Source of the DNA: Trema orientale
Lineage: Eukaryota; Streptophyta; Magnoliopsida; Rosales; Cannabaceae
Assembly: GCA_002914845.1 (NCBI GenBank)
Contig: JXTC01000297.1
Span: 18,801-82,800 of the forward strand
Length of the DNA stretch: 64,000 nucleotides
Reading direction: 5' to 3'
Below, in pieces: positions 25,343-37,400 of the stretch (position 1 is the first letter of the stretch; the number at the start of each line of letters is the position of its first letter). The notes under the pieces were generated by a model, which ran no database searches, was not told where the DNA came from, and worked only from the letters and a program-made list of their open reading frames with translations. A program made the translations under genes and the position numbers.

Positions 25343-27034
25343 TGCTGGTGTTTACTGGAATAAATTTCCAAAAAATATTTTCATAAAATCATTTTCAATA
25401 ATACATATTTACCTTTGAGTTGCCATTTTTCATCTAATGGATAATAGTTGACTACAGTGTTTGTATCTGTTTATACCAACACAGTCAAATTCACATAGTG
25501 AATACCAGGACCCTGGTTTATATTATCTAAGTACTTGAAAAAACTCAAAGTGACATTATACGCATAGCGTCCATCATGAAAAGTGTTCTACACATTTCAT
25601 ACACCTTATCTTCTAAGATACCGGAGTTCGAACCATAAATCGGAACTAGTCCTTTAGTATTCTTGGTAATAATTATAATTCCGAATACTTTGGGATCAAA
25701 AATAAATGTTTTTTTTTTCGTTTTTTTCTTTTTCGGGCTGACTAGTTGCAATTNGATTTTCTCTGCTCTCTCTCTCTCCCTCTGTGTTTTCGTGTGACAC
25801 TTCTTCTCAAGAGGGTGTTTCACGTGTAACTCTTAATTGTTCAGTCAGAGAACTTTTCTCTTAACTATATAGAGAGATTAGTAATCCCTAATGGGCGTAT
25901 TGGGCTCAACTGATCATCAAATAACTATTGGGCTTTAATTTGAGCGAGACAGCGGACCAGATAGATCCATAAAGCCCAAGCTCCAATAGACCATATACCC
26001 ACTATCATAATTAACTCTTAATTATGATTAGATCTTGTCTATTAATATTGGGGCACACCACTATAGGCCCAATATTGAACTCTTGGACTAAATGTCATTT
26101 ATTTTCTGTGAAGCTTATTATCAAATAATTAGCTTGATCCATTTAGTATATATTATACCTGCAAACGTACCCCCAATGAATGCCGTACTAGTAGGGTAAA
26201 ATTATCGTATTACCGCTCTAGTACATATTTACCTTTGAGTTGCCATTTTTCATCTAATGGATAATAGTTGACTATGGTGTTTGTATCTATTTATACCAAC
26301 ACAGTCAAATTCACATAGTGAATACCAGGACCCTGGTTTATATTATCTAAGTACTTGAAAAAATTCAAAGTGACATTATACGCATGGCGTCCATCATGAA
26401 AAGTGTTCTACACATTTCATACACCTTATCTTCCAAGATATCGGAGTTCGAACCATAAATCGGAACTAGTCCTTTAGTAACTCGAAAAGACAATACGCAT
26501 GAAAGTAAGTTCGTTAATCACTAGTATTAAGGTTTTCTACAATAGTGCTAGATTAGTGAAATTAGAAATTTAAGTTATGGTACTTAACCTTAAATTCTAA
26601 TTCACTCGGCCTTATTCGATACTGTTATAACTTTCTTATAACACACTAGTGTTTCTATCCGAAGACTCACTTCGATAATTGGAGACTTCATTAATTAAAT
26701 AGACAACATCATATTCTATGCCATAGTAAAGTATTCCATCTTCAAAAAGCAGAATGCGAATAATTTAATTTAGACATAATGAAATAAAGAATATAATGTC
26801 TCCCACATATGAACTCATCATACGAATAATTCTTTATTACTCATTACATATCTTGGAATCTTTAGATGTTTGCTTAAAATAAACATACATATTACATGTA
26901 TATCAATGGGACATAAATGAAATTAAAATTCATAACATAGAATTTATTAATAACAAATAGATAATAAATAATCCGATAATAAATTGTTTATAATATCGAA
27001 ATAATAAACTACTTTATAGGACATTATTCCAATA
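25343..27034 (+). mobile_element. Family-A solo LTR nested in the copia fossil, target duplication AATTC
   Basis: It starts TGCTGGTG at 25343 and ends at 27034, flanked by AATTC at 25338-25342 and 27035-27039. It is homologous to 13303-14927. The segment from about 25396 to the single N at 25754 does not fit the family in that place: it repeats sequence present at about 26224-26485 and then at 28523-28618. That part is probably an assembly chimera rather than biology (see findings). Confidence 0.85.
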
Positions 27035-27449
27035 AATTCGTCATATAAGCTGTCAAAAGGATTGAGTAACTGACTATTTTGTTTTAGTGAAGAAATCTAG
27101 AAGTTTTATTTTCTATTCCAACATGACTATATCGACAGATCATGTTGTAACATGATGACAGAATCAACAATTAATTTCCAGATCAGTTTTCTATATTTGG
27201 TAACAAACTTGACTGATCTTGCCAAACTTGACTGATCTTGCAAGTCTTCTAATCAACATTAAATACTCTTAATTACTATTTTGCATATCCTTAATGTGTG
27301 AAGACTTGCTCTCTCTATTTAAAGGTTACTCAAGAGTCACTTTAGGTAGAGAGCATATATTGTATTTTGACTATTGAGCATAATAGAACGATTTTTCCTT
27401 TCGCCATTTTCTTAGATTTTTCTTTAGAAAAGGTACTGAATATCTTCAG

Positions 27450-27945
27450 AAGAAGATTGATCCGTAGCTATGAAGGGTATTCATAAGTGAAAGATCAAAC
27501 AAAATTAAAGGGAGTTTGACTGTAAGTGTTCATCGGAAAGACGAACACAATATTTTCAGGAGAAGATCGACTTCAAGACTCTAAAGGGATTTCAGGTGTA
27601 CGAATCAAACCTAAGACGAGTGGTGCTCACTAGACATGTTGGTGAAGGAATACATTTACATTATGACAATCAAAAGAGAAAGTCTTTTTTTGTATGAGTC
27701 AAATCAGTGTTTGCATTCATTTCAAACTTTACTAATAGTGTTTATTTCTCTGGGTGTGGCCTCTTTGAATGTAGGTTATCGGGAGATAACTGAACCAATT
27801 AAAAATTTTCGTGTGTCATTTTTACATTTCTGCAATTACAATGATTATTCTTCATGTTACAACATAATTTTTTTTTAATTCTATGGCATAATTAAATAAT
27901 TGGTTAATTATTTAATTCGGCTACATCAGAAAAACGGACGTAACA
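27450..27945 (+). mobile_element. 3' LTR (matched part) of the Ty1/copia fossil
   Basis: It matches the visible 5' LTR at 19052-19522 and ends ACGGACGTAACA at 27945. The LTR must start further left, somewhere in 27040-27300, but the corresponding 5' LTR sequence is in the N gap so the start cannot be fixed. Confidence 0.7.
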
Positions 27946-30900
27946 GTTGTGATAAGTATCTTTGTTTGTTTAAATTTTTTGATTGTCCGATAACAATCTT
28001 TTATTAATTTTGAAGCGGTTTGGAAATATTTTTCTGTTTCAGAACACTAAATAAATGAAGGAATGTTTTCATCAACTACAATTTTTGGTCCAAAGTTAGA
28101 TGTTTCACTTAAAAAAAAAAAAAAATAGATGTTTGACAAAGTAAAAGTAAAACTTTATATTGTTACAATTCCTAATAGTAAAGTGTAGTTTCTAAGAATG
28201 CAAGATTAATATTTTAAAAGTAAAATTTCCAAGGAATATTTTTGCAGTAGTCCATATTAAAATCGTATGATTAACTGAAATCTAATGAAAGGATGATGAA
28301 ACGCTTTGATAATCGGAATCCTTGGAATTCGACCATAAATACGAGTAAAATACACAAATTAAAGAAACATAAAATATTTTTACCTGGTGCGGTTCGGTAA
28401 ACTATGCTTACATTCACTTCTTTTTTTTTTTTTTTTTAATGCTAAGATTACACGTGAAAACTGAGGTAGTATTTGTTTTAGGCTTTAAGGGATATAGGAG
28501 TCCAAGTGCCCATCATTTCCCAAATTCTTGGTAATAATTATAATTCCGAATACTTTGGGATCAAAAATAAATGTTTTTTTTTTCGTTTTTTTCTTTTTCG
28601 GGCTGACTAGTTGCAATTGAACTAAAAAGTTGACTGGCCAAAATCGTCCATAATGCTTTTGGGGGTGTGTATGGTGCGCATAATTGACTTGGATTATTTT
28701 TCTATTTATTTTATCACATTAAAATGGACTAAATTATTATATGCTTCATACTATTCTATTCTATGTTTGCTATAATATTGGATTGAATTAATAATATTTT
28801 ATATAAGGTGATGAAAACTGGAACAGAGATGTTTGGATCTAATCTAAATCTAAAAGATATTGAACAAAAAAACTCTTGAATATGCGACTTGATCCGGCCA
28901 CTAATGAAGCAAGGGATTAGTAATCTCGTATTAGTTATTCCATTCAGAGCAAAAAAAAAAAAAAAAAACTATATTAGTTAATCCATGCTGATGGAAGACA
29001 ACCTTGGTATTGCGTATAGAAGCGTCTATGGCAATGCCGAGTTAGATCTCTAGGTGGGCACTAGTCCAAAATTCATTATATGGGGTCACATGTACTCTAA
29101 ATTTAATGTTTCGTTCTGTGTTCATGATAATGTAGTTATTATATATATATAGTATTAACCGGAATAACCACAAAGAATTCACGACTCAAGAGCACTCATA
29201 TTTTAGTAGACTAAAAAAGAGAGGATAAAAGTGTTGGCAGAGAGATGACCTATTAGTGTTTTTCACTCCGAGGGAAAGTGCTCACTTTTTTATATACACG
29301 AGGGGTGGATATTCCCACAATTAAAAAAGAATTAAGTGTGTTTATTCTAAATTAGCACATTCACACTCAATTTGAATCAAATTCACATTTTTCCTTTAAG
29401 GAATTAAATCCTTTGACTAATCCGGAAATAAATACAAATTATTTTGACATCAATTACAAATAATTACGTATATTCTCATTAAGTCAAACCGTTATCCTTT
29501 TAATATTAGTCGGTTAGGGCCACGCACCACTATGGGCACCACAATTAAACTACGGGCTAAAAGGCCAACATATGCAAAATGAGAGTAGTGTAGGACTTGA
29601 CAAAGTTTATTTATCCTAATCAAATATGGAATTTGGATAAATTATCTTTATCTCAATTATAATCTCATGTACCAAATATAAACTTATTTCACAATATATC
29701 TTAATTTGGGAGAATAAAATAGGGAAATTAGGGTGGATGTCATTTTTTTACAATTTATCTTAATAAATTTCCGTTTTTTCTTTTTTATACCTAAATGGTC
29801 GAATATATGTATTTTTATACTTGTATATTTACTTATACACGAACTATAGCTTATATACAGAGTATATTAGTTTTTATATTAGTACATCATGTTTTACACT
29901 CAATAATATATAATGATATATTGATCATTTTGCTACAATATTTGAAATATGCCCGAAATTTGATCAATGTGCTATAAAACCCAAGAGAATATTCTTATTC
30001 TTATTATTAGAGAATATTCATATTCTTATTATTTCTGTTATTATGATATTATTATTATGTCTCTTTCTTTCCAGATATAAGATTTCGTCAATGGCGACTT
30101 GAATAAAATACCGAAGGATAGAAACCTTTTTATTAGTGTGAAAGCACAGCAAAATCAACTTACTAAATGATTCCGGCTGGTTCACTGGTCCATTGTTCTC
30201 TTTTTTTCCTTTTTCTTTTTCTTTCCTTTTTTTTTTTTTTAAGTTTCGACTTGGTTTTCTTTATTCTATTGATCAGACTATATACTTTTCATTTTGTTTT
30301 TAAAAAAAAATTCTTTGGAAGGGATTAGGAGATCCACTTTCCCTTAAACTGTCAATCCACATTGGTAGACAAAAAATCAATACTTCATGGATTGGGGCAA
30401 AAGTTCATACCCTACCGTAGAATTGTCTTAAATGGTAACTCTGAAACAAAATTTTTTTTCTTTCTTCCCCTCTCATTTTTTATCAACCCTATTTTTTTTC
30501 CCTTCCATTTCATTTTCTTTCCTCTTTACCAAACATATCATATGTAGAGCCAAATCTTTAAAATCTTTCTACAACTACAAAAAGAATAAAAATAATATTG
30601 TATTCTTTTCAAACTATTTTAGTAGTAGCTATAATTGCACATACCTATAGAAAAAGACTGATTTGTACTAAATAATTAGTAAATACGTAATACGAATCTT
30701 TATCATTACTTTTGGGGTTTGCATATAGGATTTCTTAAGACCATTATCTTCTTTTGTTAGAATAATATTATTCCTTTACTATAATTGACCTTTCATCTAT
30801 AATGCAAATTTTCTTTTAATTGTTCTGCTTTAATATGCTCTTTGTTCTAAAAATAGCGTATGTGGTCACAGTTCACACACTCAAATACTTTTTTTTTCCT

Positions 30901-31493
30901 TCTCAGTTTCATGTTTTTGGTAAAGCAAAATAAATGTATCCCTTCATTTTGTCAAATCATATTAAATTATTTTGTGGGTCATATCATCAAAATTATGTCG
31001 CAAAATATAGGAATATCTTTAGTCAAAATAAGTTATATAGACAAACTATCATATTAACCCTATAACTAAACATAGACATTCCGTCGGAAAAAAAAAATGC
31101 AAACACAAATACTTTATGAAATTTTCGTATAATATTCAAAAATAAATTTCGGGATTTTTTTGAAAGGAATAAATTTCGGGATTTGGCATTAAAGTTATGT
31201 GATTTTAGGTTTAGTGGATAATTTGAATACTTGACCAAGGGCACTGAGACTATTTTCAGATAATAATTTATAAAAAAACAAAGAAAATAATTTATAAGGA
31301 TAATTTTAACCTAATTTAACAAATTGTAGGGTGAGACACAAATTTTACTCTATGAAGTACCTTGAGTCTTGACTTGGTTCAATAATTGCATAAATGTGTT
31401 GCCCACAACAAAGCACCATGAAATTTATCAACTACTTAAATGATTTTTGTTTTTTTAACAATTGCTTCTGCTTACTGTGTAGCTACAACAAAG
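27946..31493. other. Intergenic AT-rich DNA, no gene seen
   Basis: Non-coding sequence with homopolymer runs (T run near 28420, A run near 28953). At 28523-28618 lies the likely genuine locus of a 96-bp segment that also appears at 25658-25753 beside a single N. No transposon termini or convincing exons were found. Confidence 0.6.
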
Positions 31494-31609
31494 TACAAAT
31501 TACAACACAATATAATAATACCAAATTAGCTCTAAGAATTTAAATATAAAATACAAATTACAACACAATATAATAATACCAAATTAGCTCTAAGAATTTA
31601 AATATAAAA
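31494..31609. repeat. 58-bp perfect tandem duplication
   Basis: Two adjacent identical copies, 31494-31551 and 31552-31609, each starting TACAAATTACAACAC and ending AATTTAAATATAAAA. The perfect identity suggests a recent duplication or a local assembly effect. Confidence 0.9.
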
Positions 31610-32790
31610 ACAAAAACTTTGGAGCCTAATCTCCTTTCTAGAATTCTATTCCATAAAATTTTCCTTCATTTTGTTTTTTCTTCCTTTTTTTTTTATTTTT
31701 TAGATATAGTGCACTTTCTTCTTTTTATGAGGAGTCAAATACTGCAGGAGCTATGACAAGTTTAGTACAAGCTTTTCAAGCCTATCATCCCATTGGTCCG
31801 TGGATAAGTACCGATGAATGTGATCAGTGGACCCCTCAACAAGTAATAAGGACAGAGACTTTGTGCACTCACATTCCATGCGTGAAAATGAAGGACAATG
31901 TTGTGGCTAGCTGTATAAATCAAGAACAAGTATCAATCTCCATTCTAAACACATCTTCTCCACTTTGGAAAAAAGGCCTTCCAAAATGTCTGCATCTAGT
32001 GTTATTGGTTAGAAGAAAATTTGGTCATTCATATGTTCGTTTATCAATAAATTTTGAAATAAACTCTTTTAAACTAATTGAAAATACATATATATTGGGT
32101 ATTAATTTAAAAATGAAATAAAATGATATTTATATCATGGTTAACAATATCAATGATAATACAAACTTTCTATCTTTTCTTTAATTTTCATGTTCTGAAT
32201 CCTATCCATATAATTTAATTCTTACCTCGCTCATCCTCTAAAATTTGAAACCGATGACTTTTGTATTTCTTTTCAAATTTATTTAGAATTTTAAATAATA
32301 TAGCATGAGTTGGTACATGATTTGAGACTTTTTTGTTTCGTTTTTTTTTTTTTTTTTTTGTTTCGTTTTTTTTTTTTTTTTAAGATTATGACTTGGGACA
32401 TGAATAAATAAAAAAACTCGATTTCGATAAATACAACAATAATACAATTACCATTTTCGTGAGAGTAATTAGTAACAGTGTTATTAAAAAACAACACATT
32501 TAAGTGTATGGCAAAAAGTTGGTGTTGACCATTTTTCCCCAGGATAACATAAGAATTTACTTCGGTGTATAACCACCACTCGATAGTCCATAGAAACAAA
32601 TTATGTCGTTCTGGCCAGACTGTATGGATTAGGATTGGAAAGATGCTAGGTCGACCTTTTGCAGTATAGAAAAAAGTATAAAGTCATAACATAAAGCCAA
32701 AAACATCACGAGAAAGTGTGAAATGGGAGAGAATATACATAGGCAATCCACATCCCATGCATCAACGTGTACTAGAGAACCTCTTTTGAT
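31610..32790. other. Intergenic DNA, no supported gene
   Basis: A reading frame of 122 codons at 31753-32121 has no recognisable domain and becomes AT-rich lysine/asparagine toward its end; I do not call it a gene. Long T runs lie at 32340-32382. Confidence 0.5.
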
Positions 32791-32799
32791 ATCATATAG

Positions 32800-33440
32800 A
32801 GATGTCAATTAGGTTGGGCGCCCCTTTGGTATAAGGGCACGACACGAAAAAATCTGTTCTGAGCACAACACGAGATGACTTTAGGTCGTGCCAAGTATGG
32901 TATTTGACTAAGTCAAGACTTTAGTTTTTGGGCACTATGTTGGCACGATCTTAGGCACAAATACGGCACGACCCAAAAGCACGACTCTAAATACTTTAAA
33001 AAATATTTATTTTTATTTGTTATATTATTTATATATGCAAATTTTATAAGTTTTTTTTTTTTGTTTTTACTTATTAATAAACTCATTTTTCTTATTCTTT
33101 CTTCTAAAAATAATTTTGTATTAGTGATTTTTAATTGAATATTTTCTTTTCAAATAACTATGGGTATATTACATATTTTTTTTCCAAAATATAATTATTT
33201 AATTAAATATTTTTAAAAAATTTATAAAATATTGACGGTCACAATAATTTAATAGGTCTAATGAAGATAAGCACAAAGATATGAGTACGTTTGGCACACT
33301 AAATTTAACACGACAAAAGCTTAGCACGAACACAACACAAGATATACTTGTACTTGTGGGCCGTGCCGGATCTAAAATTTTGAAACTTGGGCCAGCACAA
33401 ATACGACATTTTGTTGGGCCATATCAAACATGACATGAGG
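32800..33440. repeat. Repeat with inverted GGGC...CACGAC-rich arms
   Basis: The left arm begins gatgtcaattaggttgggcg and carries gggcacgacacg. The right arm carries gggccgtgccgg and ends ttgttgggccatatcaaacatgacatgaggc. The arms are GC-rich and partly complementary, around a very AT-rich core (33000-33240). It looks like a DNA-transposon-derived repeat, but target duplication and superfamily are not resolved. Confidence 0.45.
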
Positions 33441-34451
33441 CACAAGTGGGCTACTTATATTAATATTGCTTCATCATTCCCAATTTCCCCCACAAAACCA
33501 GCAAACTCCCATTCAAGTCGTCTTTGGTTTTTTTTTTTAATCAAATAATTTTTTTTAAATTTATTTTTCCGAAAGTAAGAAATGAAAAATTCTCGTCTTG
33601 CTTCTGAAAAATAGACCCATTTAATTCGTGAAAATCCAAAATAACCTAAGTATATGATAATTTAGTAATTGTGACACAAACTCAGTTGGCCAAATGCTAT
33701 GGTGTTGCAGATCAAGTTGGGACCCCATGGGAAATTTAGTCTATTAATTATTGTGAAATTAATTGAAAAACATGATTCATTCAATATTTAAAAACCAATA
33801 AATTCCTAAGATAATTGTATAGAAAAACTTCAAATGACAGGTCATCAATTGTCTTTACACTCTTTACTCTTTTTTTTTTTTTTTCTCTCTTTCTTTCTTT
33901 CTTTTTTCATTTTTTTTTTTAGAAAATCTGACACTCTTACTTGAAACAACAATCATATATAAATCAAAGCAAATGCAAAATATCTGTAAATGAATTTCAC
34001 TGTACTTATTTACGTTATCGCATTTATCTTATTTTAAAAAAGTCATAGATCCCTTTTCCAATGGCACAAATGCAGTATTGCTTTAATATACTGTACGGGT
34101 GGATCCACCTTTCCATACTAATTATTCCGTATTTACTAACAATACCCTCATGAGGATCAGTTATTCCTTATTTCCCGTGCCAGCTCAAAATCGGTTGGCT
34201 TGACCGGCTATACAAGGTAACACAACATACTAGAATTGTTAAATTTGGAAAAACAAAGAAGTCAAAGAAAGACACGTGGCTGTAAAAAAATAGGACCATA
34301 GAATTTGAAATATTAATATAATGCAAATACCCAGAAACAAAGTTAGATTCACACCAGCCTGGCCAAATAAAGATTCTCTATTTCCCAGATTCCAATAAAA
34401 TCTCCGTTCCATTCCATTCCATCACCCTCGAACCCATTTCTTTCTCCGAAA
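33441..34451. other. Upstream region of the second YSL gene
   Basis: Non-coding sequence with T-rich runs near 33870-33920. It contains the promoter and 5' UTR of the second YSL gene; no TATA box with convincing spacing stands out. An ACACGTGG motif of G-box type lies at about 34270-34278. Confidence 0.45.
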
Positions 34452-37400
34452 ATGGGTCGACAGGAGGACGAGGTGGTGGAGCAGAATCAGAGTCGGAATC
34501 AGAATGCTTGGGAAAAGGCTGTCGACGTCCAAAACGACAACGACAGCGATCCAAACCAGAAGAAGAAAGAAAACGACAACGAGGCTCTCTCCGTGGAGCG
34601 GATCTTCGAGAGCAAGCCGGTTCCGTCATGGCGGAATCAGCTGACGGTGAGGGCCTTCCTGGTGAGCTTTGTGCTGAGCATCATGTTCACTTTCATAGTG
34701 ATGAAGCTCAATCTCACCACCGGGATTATTCCCTCGCTCAACGTCTCCGCTGGTCTTTTGGGCTTCTTCTTCGTTAAAACTTGGACCAAAATCGCCGAGC
34801 GAACTGGGTTGCTGAAGCAGCCCTTTACTAGGCAGGAGAACACTGTCATTCAGACCTGTGTTGTCGCTTCTTCTGGCATCGCCTTTAGTGGTATTTTTCT
34901 ACCTACACATCGATACTATTCTCTTTTTGAATTTAATTTTCTCGCTGGAGATTGATTTTTTTTGGAGAATTCTACTCTATGAATCATCGTAATGTCGAAG
35001 TTTGGAATTTAAGATTAGTTTTTATCTTCTTTTTTTTCCCAATAAATTGGGTTGACATTATTAGATTTAGTTTTAATTGATAAAATATTTTTCCAGAGGA
35101 TTTACTCATCATGGTCAACCTTCTTCTTCTCTAGCAAAAGTTGCAATGAAAGGTTGGAAATTTTTCGAAGAAAACAAATTATTGTTTCACACCACAATAG
35201 ATTCAGCTAAGCTATATTTTTTAAAATTAGGAGAGAATATCAAATAATTTAGTCAAACATCTTTGTTGTTTTGTGTGATTTTTTTGTATTTATTAGGAAA
35301 CCCATGGTTGAAAATAGGACCATTAAATAATAAAACTTGAAAAAATAAATAAATAAATAAATACAAAGACCATAGAATAATAGTTTATGCTCAAGTCTTT
35401 AGCATTATTGACGGGCGTGTGTTGAACGGTTGACTTCTAGTTCTAGAGAATTCTGTAATTCAGAGTTCTCACTTATCAATTCCGCTATTTTATATGAATC
35501 CAAATCTAAATTAACAGCACATTATATTAAAATATCGAATAAAAATATGACAAATTCAATATCTGGATTAGCTAGGTTTTTTTTTTTTTTTCATCTAGGT
35601 TTTGTCATTTATTTATTAGATGGAGAATTAGGACTCTAAAACTGAACAGAAGATTTGAGTTCCTCTTATATGGTCTTTTTGTCTTCTTTTTCAACTTAGG
35701 AAAGAAAACCCAGAAACGTCATTAAATTGTTTATTTCAAATTCTGTATAAAATATTAAGTTTATTGCAAGAAGATTTTGGTTACGAAATATCATAGGGTT
35801 GGCTTGTTTAGTGGATTAAGCATGTGAGTTGGCACATGATGTGTTTCCATAGTCAAACTTAACTCAACCAAAATATCACCATCATAACCATTCCCCACCA
35901 GCACTGATACTTGACTTGAAAACGAAATTGAAAGATCCACTATCTTTTGTTTTCAAAATTAGAATAAAGTAGATTTTGATTAAGGCCTTCAACCAAGCTC
36001 CACTACTTTATGGCCCAAATTGACGTTTTGGCATCATCTGCTCTCAAGATAGACACACATATTTCGTGTCTGAATGGAACCTCCTTTTTTGAAACGTAGA
36101 AGGTAACAACAGAGTTAAGGAAGGAGTGGATTTAAGGTGTTATTTCCTGAAAAATTTAACTAGACATAATATATTTTTTTACTCTAAATTCAATACCCCA
36201 TTAGGCGTAAACCATCTCTGATAAATTCTCATGCTATGACATGAGGTTAAGACTACTTTGAGGGTCTTTTATAAAATGCTTAAACGATTTCTGGCTGTAA
36301 TGAACACTCGAATTAAATAGTTTCAATTTCTTTTAAGGCTGTTACTAAAGTTTTTGTGCATAATCATGCTTGCTAGATTGGAACTTGAGAATGATGCATA
36401 CTTAAGGCCTAGAAGGTTTTGCACACTAAAAGAGTAAATTACGTCAATTAAAAATAAATCGTTTGCATCTTTGGATTCATCAAGTTATTTGGACAGATTA
36501 TTAGTACTCACCTGAGCAATATGTTAGACTCTCACACAGATGTGTTACATGAATGTATATTTCGTGTGTATGTTTTATTTATAGATCCAAGTTAGCACAA
36601 CCTGTACTCCCTAACTAAAAGCTTCTTTTGTTCGATTTGTTCAAAAAAAATCAGGAGGCTTTGGGAGTTACCTCTTTGGAATGAGTGAAAGAATTGCCAA
36701 ACAGTCTTCGGATTTCAGTGATTTCAAAAACCCTTCATTGGGATGGATAATTGGCTTTCTTTTTGTCGTTAGCTTTCTTGGTCTCTTCTCAGTGGTGCCT
36801 CTCCGGAAGGTATAGTTTGGACAACCAATTTGTTCCTTTCAGTACAAGTTCCTTTGTCTAATGTTAACATGATTGCTTGTGGTTGGTTTTCAGATCATGA
36901 TCATTGACTTCAAACTGACATACCCAAGTGGTACAGCAACTGCTCATCTTATCAACAGCTTCCACACTCCCGAAGGAGCCAAGCTAGCCAAGTAAAGGAC
37001 TACTTATTCCTTCAATTCATTGTCTTTTTTATTTTTTTGAATAGAGCTTCATGATTGATTTTCTTCTCTATTCTACTCTTGTAGGAAACAAGTAAGAGAG
37101 TTGGGAAAGTTTTTCTCCTTCAGTTTTTTGTGGGGTTTCTTTCAGTGGTTCTATACTTCTGGGGAGGATTGCGGATTTGCAAGTTTCCCTACGCTTGGGC
37201 TGAAGGCATATCAAAACAAGTACTTACGTCCTTCAACCCTCATTTCCAAGTTTGAATACAACGTTGTTCTGAGGAAGACCACACTTTCTTATGTTGATTT
37301 TGCATTTAGTTTTTCCTTTTGATGCATCTTAATTATGAGAAGATAAGCATTGTACAGGGTAACGTGTTCTTGAGAAACAAGTTTCATCTCCCTTCATTCG

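Larger units (their letters stand above)
19052..27945 (+). mobile_element. Ty1/copia retrotransposon fossil with two nested LTR insertions
   Basis: The visible right part of the 5' LTR (19052-19522) matches the 3' LTR (about 27450-27945): both share gaagatcgactt-type, gggatttcagg and gtggtgctcactaga blocks. A PBS resembling the initiator-Met tRNA complement follows at 19523-19540, then a gag region. Internal sequence continues to about 27040. Two later LTRs are inserted at 22074-23570 and 25343-27034. The element is heavily decayed, with many breaks, and lacks recognisable integrase and reverse transcriptase. Its left border is lost in the N gap, so no target duplication can be read. Sequence after the right end begins GTTGT. 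Confidence 0.8.

Noticed and set aside
31753-32121. 122-codon frame in the intergenic DNA left of the second YSL gene
   Set aside because: No recognisable domain, no neighbouring exon with consistent splice phase, and composition drifting to AT-rich codons at the end.
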